Source: Actinomycetes bacterium
Lineage (GTDB): Bacteria > Actinomycetota > Actinomycetes > Actinomycetales > Microbacteriaceae
NCBI GenBank assembly: GCA_023386675.1
Contig: JAEWJG010000424.1
Coordinates: forward strand, 1-10,228
Direction: 5' to 3'
DNA: 10,228 bases
The notes under the pieces are model-generated. The model made no database searches. It saw nothing but the letters and a program-made list of their open reading frames with translations, and was not told where the DNA came from. A program made the position numbers and the translations under genes. This document shows positions 1-5,773 of this stretch, one piece after another (positions within the stretch are counted from its first letter, which is position 1; every line of letters starts with the position of its first letter).

Positions 1-309
1 CGCGCGCTGGCCAGCCGGCCGAAGCTGCTGGCCCTGGATGCCGCCGACACCGTCACCGACCCTGCGGAGCGCCGCCGCCTCCGCGCCGAGCTGACCGCGG
101 CGCTCAGCCGGGCGCGCGTCGAGGAACGGCCGTTCGCCCTGGTCGTCAGCTGCGTCGACGCGTCCGGCCTCGACGACCTGCTGCCCGACACCGCCGAGCC
201 GACCGCCGTCGATCTGTCCGACGCGCCGCGCAGCGCACCGGATGTCACCGACCTCACCGACACCGACCGCGCCGAGCACGGCGCCCACCTCGAGAAGACC
301 AACGCCTGA
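1..309 (+). CDS. C-terminal part of a probable ABC transporter ATP-binding protein (partial)
   Basis: An open frame enters from the left edge and ends at TGA 307-309, giving 102 visible residues. The first residues (ALASRPKLLALDAADTV) resemble the segment of an ABC ATPase that runs into the Walker B strand (hydrophobic LLAL followed by D), but the usual second acidic residue is not clear, so the site looks degenerate. The next stretch, with FALVVSC and then DASGLDD, fits the strand and D-loop/H-loop region of a nucleotide-binding domain. The last 40 residues are a Thr/Asp-rich tail. The stop overlaps the start of the YhgE-like gene by one base, so the two are probably translationally coupled. 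An ATPase would fit a YhgE-like protein, whose membrane part belongs to the ABC-2 permease group. The Walker A and signature motifs lie outside the window, so the call rests on a weak motif plus context. Confidence 0.55.
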   Translation, partial: RALASRPKLLALDAADTVTDPAERRRLRAELTAALSRARVEERPFALVVSCVDASGLDDLLPDTAEPTAVDLSDAPRSAPDVTDLTDTDRAEHGAHLEKTNA

Positions 310-2189
310 TGACCACCCCCACCACTCCCCTGCGCCGCCCCGGGTCGCTGTTCTCGCTGGAGCGGATGCGCTCCGACAAGCGCGTCACCTGGCTCACCAT
401 CGCCGGCATCCTGCTCGTGCCGCTCGTCATCGGCGGCCTGCTCGTCTGGGCGCTCTGGAACCCGACCGAGCGCCTCCACGACGTCAAGGCCGCCGTGGTC
501 AACCTCGACCAGCCGGTGAAGCTGAACGGCCAGACCGTCCCGCTCGGGCGCCAGATGGCGGCCGGGCTGCTCGACACGAAGAACGACAACTTCTCGTGGG
601 TGCTGACGGACAAGAAGGACGCCGACAAGGGGATCGCGAGCGGCGAGTACGTCACGGTCGTGACCATCCCGGAGAACTTCTCGAAGGCGGCGACGTCGAC
701 AGCGGGCGACGCGTCCAAGGCGACCCAGGCCACCATCGACGTGCGCACCAGCAAGGATTCGAAGCTCGTGGATCCGGCGATCAGCCAGGCCGTGACGACC
801 ACCGCCACCTCGGTGCTCAACAAGCAGCTGACCTCGACCTACATCCAGAACGTGTACGTCGGCTTCAACACGCTCGGCGAGCAGCTCGGCAAGGCGGCCA
901 CCGGCGCCGACCAGCTCGCTGGTGGCCTCACTCAGCTCGCGAGCGGGACGCACCAGCTGGCCGACGGCGCAGCGCAGCTGTCCACGGGCGCATCGTCGCT
1001 TGCCGGCGGGATCTCGCAGCTGTCGGACGGGACAGCGAAGCTGGCGGGCGCCCTCCAGACGCTCTCCGACAGCGGAGCCGCGGTCCAGCAGGGCGCGCAG
1101 CAGCTCGCCGACACGGCGGCCACCACCTCGAACACGCTCAGCCCGTCGGTCGACGCGGTCACCGCCGCCACCCAGACGAACTGTGCGCCACCCATCCTCG
1201 ACCCCAAGCTCGGTGCGCTGTGTCAGACGCTTGGGGCGCAGCTGACCCCGCTGAACACGGCGAAGGCCTACGCCGGCGGGTTGTCCTCCGGTGCGCAGAC
1301 GTTCGCGTCCAAGCTCGGCCAGTACACCGGCGGGGTGAGCCAGTCGGCGTCCGGCGCGCAGCAGCTCGCCTCCGGCGCCTCCCAGTCCGCGGACGGCGCG
1401 CAGCAGTTCGCGACCGGCGTCCAGCAGCTGAGCGACGGCGTTCCGGCGCTCGCGTCCGGCGCCGACCAGTCCGCGTCCGGGGCGTCCTCGCTGGCGACCG
1501 GCCTGCACACCGCGGTGAAGCAGCTGCCGTCATACGACACGGGCGAGCGGACCAGCCTTGCCAAGGTCGCGGCCGAGCCTGTCACGCAGAAGACCTCAGG
1601 CACCACGGCGTTCGGCAGCTCCAGCATCCCGCTCTTCGCGTCGGTCGCGCTGTGGCTGGGCGCGCTGGCGACCTTCCTGGTCCTGCAGGCGCTGTCGCGC
1701 CGTGCGCTGCTCACCTCGCGCGCGGCGAGTCTGATCGCGCTCGACGGATTCCTCCCCGCAGCCGCCCTCGGCGTGCTGCAGGGCGTGCTCGTCTCCGCGG
1801 TCATGGCCCCAGCCCTCGGGCTCGACGTCGGGCACTGGTTCGGCTTCGCCGGGCTCGCGGCTGCGGCCGGCATCGCCTTCGCCGCCGTCAACCACGGGCT
1901 GGTCGCGCTGCTGGGCGGGATCGGGCGGTTCCTGTCGATGCTCGTCGTCGTGGTCACGCTCGCCTCGGGCATCGTCTCGACCGCGCCCGACTTCTTCGAC
2001 GCGGCGCTCCCCTGGCTGCCGACCGACCCGGCGATCACCGCCATGCAGGGAGCGATCGACGGCTCGGCGGACGCCTGGCGCGGCCTCGGCGGCCTGATCA
2101 TCTGGGCGGCCGTCGGCTTCGCCCTGGCGCTGATCGCCGTCGCCCGCCGCCGCGTCATCGCCGCCGCCCAGCTCCTCCCCGCCGAATAG
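309..2189 (+). CDS. YhgE/Pip domain membrane protein (ABC-2 permease-like)
   Basis: The 626-residue protein has the YhgE/Pip (phage infection protein) architecture. A cytoplasmic N-terminus precedes one membrane helix (about 28-50). A large extracytoplasmic region with the typical AAVVNLDQPV start (about 61-70) follows. The C-terminus has about five membrane helices (roughly 438-461, 482-503, 509-535, 540-560, 592-612). The extracytoplasmic part contains two Gly/Gln/Leu/Ser heptad blocks (about 199-256 and 341-400) split by a segment holding the only two cysteines, C292 and C305. Relatives include lactococcal Pip and Bacillus YueB, which are phage receptors, and staphylococcal EsaA of the type VII secretion system; the normal substrate of the family is unsettled. 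The start ATG overlaps the upstream stop by one base and has only a weak purine stretch ahead, so coupling to the upstream ATPase-like gene is likely. I infer an exporter or secretion accessory role; no ESX genes are visible. Confidence 0.9.
   Translation: MTTPTTPLRRPGSLFSLERMRSDKRVTWLTIAGILLVPLVIGGLLVWALWNPTERLHDVKAAVVNLDQPVKLNGQTVPLGRQMAAGLLDTKNDNFSWVLTDKKDADKGIASGEYVTVVTIPENFSKAATSTAGDASKATQATIDVRTSKDSKLVDPAISQAVTTTATSVLNKQLTSTYIQNVYVGFNTLGEQLGKAATGADQLAGGLTQLASGTHQLADGAAQLSTGASSLAGGISQLSDGTAKLAGALQTLSDSGAAVQQGAQQLADTAATTSNTLSPSVDAVTAATQTNCAPPILDPKLGALCQTLGAQLTPLNTAKAYAGGLSSGAQTFASKLGQYTGGVSQSASGAQQLASGASQSADGAQQFATGVQQLSDGVPALASGADQSASGASSLATGLHTAVKQLPSYDTGERTSLAKVAAEPVTQKTSGTTAFGSSSIPLFASVALWLGALATFLVLQALSRRALLTSRAASLIALDGFLPAAALGVLQGVLVSAVMAPALGLDVGHWFGFAGLAAAAGIAFAAVNHGLVALLGGIGRFLSMLVVVVTLASGIVSTAPDFFDAALPWLPTDPAITAMQGAIDGSADAWRGLGGLIIWAAVGFALALIAVARRRVIAAAQLLPAE
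903..1073 (+). repeat. First heptad-repeat block inside the YhgE-like gene
   Basis: About eight consecutive 21-bp units encode heptads of the form G-x-x-x-L-x-x (for example GLTQLAS, GTHQLAD, GAAQLST, GISQLSD). Register is kept without indels. The pattern predicts an extended helical rod, as in YueB-type phage receptors. Confidence 0.8.
1329..1508 (+). repeat. Second heptad-repeat block inside the YhgE-like gene
   Basis: About eight more 7-residue units (GASQSAD, GAQQFAT, GVQQLSD, GVPALAS, GADQSAS, GASSLAT) follow the cysteine-bearing spacer. Several units carry Ser or Gln instead of Leu at the core position, so this block is less regular than the first. The two blocks could pair as antiparallel arms. 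Confidence 0.75.
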
Positions 2190-2202
2190 CCCCCGCCTCC
2201 CG

Positions 2203-2268
2203 CCGTCGAGTACGCGAAGAGTGCACGCCCCCGCGGCGTGTCGCGTGCACCTTTTGTGTACTCGACGG
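2203..2268. terminator. Long interrupted hairpin between convergent genes
   Basis: The outer arms CCGTCGAGTAC (2203-2213) and GTACTCGACGG (2258-2268) are perfect complements. Inner arms GTGCACGC (2221-2228) and GCGTGCAC (2243-2250) are also perfect. In the plus-strand RNA the bases between them pair too, using three G-U wobbles and one A-C mismatch, so a nearly continuous stem of 26 positions closes a 14-nt loop. It lies 13 bp after the YhgE-like stop and 5 bp after the permease stop. There is no U-tract, which is common for actinobacterial terminators. The size and two-part symmetry would also suit a dispersed palindromic (REP-like) element. Confidence 0.65.
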
Positions 2269-2273
2269 TGGGG

Positions 2274-3434
2274 TCAGTGGGCGAGGGTGAGGGAGAGGGC
2301 GACGGTCGCGAGGACGACGGTGACGGGGGCGACGAGGAGGCCGAGGAGCATGTAGCGGCTCCAGCGGATCTCGACGTCGAACGAGGTCAGGCGCTGGTGC
2401 CAGAGAAGGGTCGCGAGGCTCGCCCACGGCGTGATCAGCGGCCCGGCGTTCACGCCGATGAGGAGCGCCGCCAGCCGTGCAGGGCTCTGAGCGACCGGCT
2501 CCAGCGCGAGGTAGGCCGGGAGGTTGTCGATCGCGTTCGCGCCGACCAGACCGGTGAGAGACAGGCGCAGCAGGGCCAGCGGTGACTCGCCGGTCCCGGA
2601 GACGGTCGCCATCAGCATCCCGAGCCCGGCGGCGTGCAGCGCCTCGATGAATAGGAACAGCCCGGAGGCGAGCAGCACCAGCTGCCACGGCAGCAGCCCG
2701 AAGCGCACCACTCCGCGGCGGCGCACCAGGAACAGGACCACCAGCACCAGGGCCGCGATCGTCGTCGGCAACCACACCGGCAGCCCCGATACCAGCAGCG
2801 GGACGAGCGCCACGACGACCGCGCCCGACACCCAGAACAGCACCCGGTCCTCGATGCCGTCCTCCTCGCCCGTCTCGTAGCGGACGAGGAGCGAGCGCCG
2901 GGCGATGACGAAGACGACGATCATCGGCACGACCATCGCCACGAGCGCCGGGGCCCACATCAGCGCGGCGAAGGCCGCAGGCGACGGGTCGCCCATCGCG
3001 TGCTGCGCCAGCAGGTTGGTGAGGTTGGACACGGGCAGCAGCAGCGTGCCGGCGTTCGCCATCCACACCGTGGTGAGGGCGAACGGCAGCGGGTTCAGCC
3101 CGGCGTGCCGGGCCATCACGATCACGACCGGCGTGAGCAGCACGGCGGTGGTGTCGAGCGACAGGAAGATCGTGCTCAGGGCCGCGACGACCACGACGAG
3201 CAGCCACAGCACCCAGGCGCGCCCCCGCCCCCAGCGCGCGGTCTGCTGCGCGAGCACGGTGAAGACGCCCGCTTCGGCGGCGAGCTCGGTCACCACGGTG
3301 ATGGCGACGACGAAGAGCAGGATGGGCCACACGCGGTCCCACAGCTCGACGGCCTCAGTTACCGGCAGCAGTCCCGTTGCCACGGCGATGCCGCCGAGTA
3401 CGAGGAGCACGGCGCCCACGATCGCGGTGCGCAT
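2274..3434 (-). CDS. ArsB/NhaD (ion transporter superfamily) permease
   Basis: The 386-residue protein is almost entirely hydrophobic, with about ten membrane helices. It shows the paired signature loops of the ArsB/NhaD/SLC13 group. The first half has SLDTTAVLLTP (about 92-102) followed by NAGTLLLPVSNLTNLL (127-142). The second half has ANAIDNLPAY (299-308) and GVNAGPLITPWASLATLLW (327-345), which closely resembles the C-terminal ArsB loop. Such proteins move oxyanions, carboxylates or Na+/H+. No arsR, arsC or other metal-resistance gene is nearby, so arsenite transport is not established. I chose ATG 3434 because GGAGG lies 6 bases upstream of it. An in-frame ATG at 3458 has no ribosome binding site and would sit upstream of the predicted transcription start. 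Confidence 0.85.
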   Translation of the reverse strand: MRTAIVGAVLLVLGGIAVATGLLPVTEAVELWDRVWPILLFVVAITVVTELAAEAGVFTVLAQQTARWGRGRAWVLWLLVVVVAALSTIFLSLDTTAVLLTPVVIVMARHAGLNPLPFALTTVWMANAGTLLLPVSNLTNLLAQHAMGDPSPAAFAALMWAPALVAMVVPMIVVFVIARRSLLVRYETGEEDGIEDRVLFWVSGAVVVALVPLLVSGLPVWLPTTIAALVLVVLFLVRRRGVVRFGLLPWQLVLLASGLFLFIEALHAAGLGMLMATVSGTGESPLALLRLSLTGLVGANAIDNLPAYLALEPVAQSPARLAALLIGVNAGPLITPWASLATLLWHQRLTSFDVEIRWSRYMLLGLLVAPVTVVLATVALSLTLAH

Positions 3435-3461
3435 CGCCCTCCTCCCGGCCCTGACCATCGA

Positions 3462-3471
3462 AGCGTACGCT
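3462..3471. promoter_or_regulatory. Palindrome providing -10-like hexamers for both divergent genes
   Basis: AGCGTACGCT is a perfect 10-bp palindrome between the divergent permease (start 3434) and small membrane protein gene (start 3497). It reads TACGCT, a TAnnnT-type -10, on both strands (plus 3466-3471, minus 3467-3462). Starts about 7 bases downstream would leave short leaders of about 20 nt on each side. I see no convincing -35 on either strand, so the element could equally be a regulator site. Confidence 0.35.
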
Positions 3472-3496
3472 ACGGGACGACCCCGAAAGGAATCGG

Positions 3497-3715
3497 ATGC
3501 GCAAGTACCTCTTCAACGGCGCCGTCATCAGTGCGGCGATCGGGCTCTGGACCACCATCCAGTCCTCCAAGAACGGCCCGCGCGACTGGCGCGTCCCGCT
3601 CATGTGGATCAACGCGGGCATCTCGCTCGCACTCGCCGTCGGGGCCGTGCTGCAGGAGACCCGGGAGGCGTCGGAGCGCGAATCCAAGCCGGTCGGCGGA
3701 CGAAAGGGCCGCTGA
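3497..3715 (+). CDS. Small hypothetical membrane protein (72 aa)
   Basis: The protein has two hydrophobic segments, about residues 7-20 and 34-52, joined by a short basic loop (SSKNGPRDWR), and a charged Glu/Arg/Lys-rich tail ending in GGRKGR. The start is supported by AAGGA 5 bases upstream. I do not recognise a family. It is transcribed divergently from the permease gene and may share its control region. A helical-hairpin topology with both ends in the cytoplasm is inferred from the positive charges at both ends. Codon use follows the high-GC pattern of its neighbours. Confidence 0.7.
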   Translation: MRKYLFNGAVISAAIGLWTTIQSSKNGPRDWRVPLMWINAGISLALAVGAVLQETREASERESKPVGGRKGR

Positions 3716-3724
3716 CCCGCCGAT

Positions 3725-3755
3725 TCCCGCGGATCTCCCGGCGTGTTGCGCGGGA
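3725..3755 (+). terminator. Weak inverted repeat after the small membrane protein gene
   Basis: TCCCGCG (3725-3731) and CGCGGGA (3749-3755) are perfect 7-bp arms around a 17-nt loop, starting 9 bp after the stop at 3715. There is no T-tract and the loop is large, so this is only a possible terminator. The remainder of 3756-3813 is AT-richer (a TGTATTACT stretch at 3781-3789) and probably holds the promoter of the next gene, but I cannot define its hexamers. Confidence 0.25.
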
Positions 3756-3813
3756 TTCCTGCGCGATCCTCCAGGACACTTGTATTACTGGTGAACCTGG
3801 AAGGGGTTGCGCG

Positions 3814-4326
3814 ATGTTTGGTCGTAGGCGGCATGCCGCGGCAGTGCCGGCGGCTCCGGCTCCTCAGCTGACGGATGCCCAGATTCTCGAGCTCGTGCAC
3901 GTCAAGGTGTCCGCGCTCATCGGAGAGGACGGCGAGTGGACGGTCGTCCGCCGCGCCCAGGACGACACCGACACCATCTTCCACTCGATCCTCGCCCAGT
4001 CGGTCTCGGTCGGTATCGCCGCAGCGATCGCCGACGCGCGCCGCCGCCTCGAGGCCGGTGAGACGCTGACCGCGCCGCAGCACCTGGCGCCGTCGGTCGC
4101 CGACGCGCCCGTCGCGGCTGAGGCCGAGCCCGAGGTCGCGCCCGTCGCTGAGCCCGCACCCGTCGTCGAGGTCCCCGCCGCCGAGGTGGAGGGCCCCGCC
4201 GCCGAGCCCGCCGAGGCCGAGCCCGCCGCCTTCGGCTGGGAGCCGGCCCCGATCACCCAGTGGACGGACCTCCGCAAGCCGGTGACCGGCGAGTTCCCGC
4301 TGGTCTCGCACCGCACAGCGGCCTGA
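3814..4326 (+). CDS. Hypothetical protein with Ala/Pro/Glu-rich linker (170 aa)
   Basis: I do not recognise this protein. The N-terminus is basic (MFGRRRH) and leads into a folded-looking segment (about 18-82). That segment contains LTDAQILELVHVKVSALIG, then GEWTVVRRAQDDTDTIF, then a helix ending ADARRRLEAG. Residues 92-140 are a low-complexity Ala/Pro/Glu/Val linker. The last 30 residues (GWEPAPITQWTDLRKPVTGE and after) are again of normal composition and could be a short binding motif. There is no signal peptide or membrane helix, so a cytoplasmic protein is likely. The start is chosen from GGAAGGGG (3799-3806), 7 bases before ATG. The same frame stays open far upstream, but that region is antisense to the permease gene and overlaps the small membrane protein gene, so it is not part of this gene. 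Confidence 0.75.
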   Translation: MFGRRRHAAAVPAAPAPQLTDAQILELVHVKVSALIGEDGEWTVVRRAQDDTDTIFHSILAQSVSVGIAAAIADARRRLEAGETLTAPQHLAPSVADAPVAAEAEPEVAPVAEPAPVVEVPAAEVEGPAAEPAEAEPAAFGWEPAPITQWTDLRKPVTGEFPLVSHRTAA

Positions 4327-4328
4327 CC

Positions 4329-4353
4329 GGACTCCGACCGCAGGTCGGAGTCC
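4329..4353. terminator. Perfect 11-bp stem, 3-nt loop terminator
   Basis: GGACTCCGACC (4329-4339) and GGTCGGAGTCC (4343-4353) pair perfectly around the loop GCA. The hairpin fills the 34-bp gap between the convergent stops at 4326 and 4361, so it probably ends transcription from both sides. It lacks a T-run on either side. Confidence 0.8.
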
Positions 4354-4360
4354 CCCAGCG

Positions 4361-5737
4361 TCAGCCCAGCTCGCGCCACCCCTCCGGACCCTCCGACCCC
4401 GCCGGATACTCCTCCAGCGGCACCGTTCCCTTCCGCCACGCCGCGAGCACCGGCTCGACGATCCGCCAGCACTCCACCGCCGTGTCGGCGCGCACCGAGA
4501 GCGACGGGTCGCCGTCGAGGATGCCCTCCAGCACTTCGCCGTAGGCCAGGAGCTCGCCCGGCCCGAAGTCGGCGGTGAGCGTCGTCCGCTCCAGTTCGTA
4601 CGGGTCGCCCGTCCCGTTGATGTTGATCTCGATCGACATCGAGTCCGGCGCGAACAGCAGCCGCAGCTTGGCGGGCTCCGTCGATCCCTTCAGCCCTGTC
4701 GGGATGTGCGCCGCCGGGGTGAAGGTGACCACCATCTCCCGTCGCCGGCTGCCGAGCGCCTTGCCCGAGCGGAGGGTGAACGGCACACCCTTCCATCGCC
4801 ACGTGTCGACCTCCAGCGTCACCTCGGCGAGCGTCTCGGTCTCGCGGGACGGGTCGACGCCGGCCTCGTCCTTGTAGGCGGGCAGCTTCTTACCGTCGAT
4901 CTCGCCCGCCGCGTAACGCGCGCGGCGGCTGGAGGCGGCCGGGTCGTCGCCCCAGACCTTGGTCGCACGCAGCACCAGCTGCTTCGCATCCCGCAGGTCG
5001 GGCGCGCCGAGCGTCGACGGCGGCTCCATCGCGAGCACCGCCATCACCTGCAGCAGGTGGCTCTGGATCATGTCCATCAGGGCGCCGGCGCCGTCGTAGT
5101 AGCGCGCGCGTCCCTCCAGGGCGAGCGTCTCGTCGTAGATGACGTCGACGCGTTCGATGTGGAGGGAGTCCCAGAGCGGCTCCATGATGCTGTTCGCGAA
5201 GCGGACCCCCAGGATGTTGAACACGCTCGACCGGCCGAGGAAGTGGTCCACCCGGTGGATCTGGTCCTCCGGCACGAGCGTCGCGAGCTGCGCGTTGAGC
5301 GCGATCGCGCTCTGCCGGTCGGTGCCGAACGGCTTCTCGAGCGCGAGCGTCAGGCCCTTCGGAAGGTCGAAGGTGCCGAGCGCCTGGCAGGCCTTCGCCG
5401 TGATCGCGGGCGGCAGCGCGAAGTACAGGGCTGCGACACCCTTCACGCTCCCGAGCAGGCTCTTGAGGTCGTCCGCGCTCGTGGCGTCGGACTTCACGTA
5501 GCGCGTCTCCGACAGCAGCCGGTCGACCGCCTCCCCCTTCGCGTCGACCGTCGCGAACGCCTTCTTCACGATCGCGCGCCACCCGTCGTCGTCGAGATCG
5601 TCGCTGGCCGAGCCGACGAGGGAGACGGAGCGCTGGGGCTGATCGGTGAGCAGCTGCCCGATGGCTGGGAGGAGCAGCCTCGACGTGAGGTCGCCGGATG
5701 CTCCGAGAATCACAAGAGTGTCCACAGCCTGCGTCAT
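4361..5737 (-). CDS. zwf: Glucose-6-phosphate dehydrogenase family protein (divergent paralogue)
   Basis: The family oxidises glucose 6-phosphate to 6-phosphogluconolactone, usually reducing NADP+. With this start the protein has 458 residues, slightly short for the family (about 480-510). The N-terminal Rossmann motif GASGDLT is at 12-18, EKPFG at 134-138, the substrate motif RVDHFLG at 162-168, the catalytic-base histidine in QSHLLQ at H227, and a typical WRWKGVPFTLRSGKAL near 313-328. Key neighbours differ from canonical enzymes. The lysine after HYLG is R169, and the usual R-D-M-x-Q-N-H reads M-D-M-I-Q-S-H. No opcA, tal or pgl gene adjoins it, unlike the main actinobacterial zwf operon, so it is probably a second copy. 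Starts at GTG 5746 and ATG 5743 are also possible. ATG 5737 is favoured because no Shine-Dalgarno is visible and a promoter places the transcript start at or next to it. Confidence 0.88.
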   Translation of the reverse strand: MTQAVDTLVILGASGDLTSRLLLPAIGQLLTDQPQRSVSLVGSASDDLDDDGWRAIVKKAFATVDAKGEAVDRLLSETRYVKSDATSADDLKSLLGSVKGVAALYFALPPAITAKACQALGTFDLPKGLTLALEKPFGTDRQSAIALNAQLATLVPEDQIHRVDHFLGRSSVFNILGVRFANSIMEPLWDSLHIERVDVIYDETLALEGRARYYDGAGALMDMIQSHLLQVMAVLAMEPPSTLGAPDLRDAKQLVLRATKVWGDDPAASSRRARYAAGEIDGKKLPAYKDEAGVDPSRETETLAEVTLEVDTWRWKGVPFTLRSGKALGSRRREMVVTFTPAAHIPTGLKGSTEPAKLRLLFAPDSMSIEININGTGDPYELERTTLTADFGPGELLAYGEVLEGILDGDPSLSVRADTAVECWRIVEPVLAAWRKGTVPLEEYPAGSEGPEGWRELG

Positions 5738-5744
5738 GCCCATC

Positions 5745-5773
5745 ACAGTACGGCCATACTGGGAATATGTCGC
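5745..5773 (-). promoter_or_regulatory. Promoter of the G6PDH-like gene (probably leaderless)
   Basis: Read on the minus strand, GCGACA (5773-5768) and TACTGT (5750-5745) are separated by 17 bp. They match -35 and TAnnnT -10 hexamers in 4 positions and in the TAnnnT frame respectively. The expected start falls at about 5737-5738, on the ATG at 5737. The -35 lies inside the first codons of the divergent GH15 gene. Confidence 0.5.
5747..5760. promoter_or_regulatory. Near-palindrome spanning both -10 regions of the zwf-like/GH15 pair
   Basis: AGTACGGCCATACT is a 14-bp inverted repeat with one mismatched pair (C5751/A5756). Its left part overlaps the minus-strand -10 (5745-5750) and its right part contains CATACT (5755-5760), a 4/6 match to a plus-strand -10. 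CATACT ends 6 bp before the GH15 ATG, so the GH15 message may also be leaderless. The symmetry may be only two facing -10 boxes or may be an operator. Confidence 0.45.

Noticed and set aside
903..1508. The 21-bp periodic DNA as a possible CRISPR or minisatellite
   Set aside because: The period is explained by protein heptads in frame. Units differ in sequence and there are no spacers.
242..2290. A 682-residue plus-strand open frame overlapping the YhgE-like gene
   Set aside because: It is extremely Arg/Ala/Pro-rich without domain features, and is the shifted frame of a GC-rich gene whose own frame has clear membrane helices and heptads.
2155..3342. A 395-residue minus-strand frame overlapping the permease
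   Set aside because: It shows the Arg/Ala-rich composition of a shadow frame. The frame from 3434 has ordered membrane segments and a good ribosome binding site.
3435..3458. Start of the permease at ATG 3458
   Set aside because: No Shine-Dalgarno precedes it, and it would add a short polar peptide before the first helix. ATG 3434 has GGAGG 6 bases upstream.
2905..3813. Upstream extension of the 170-aa protein frame
   Set aside because: It is antisense to the permease and overlaps the small membrane gene, with Ser/Thr-rich shadow composition. The real start at 3814 has a strong GGAAGGGG site.
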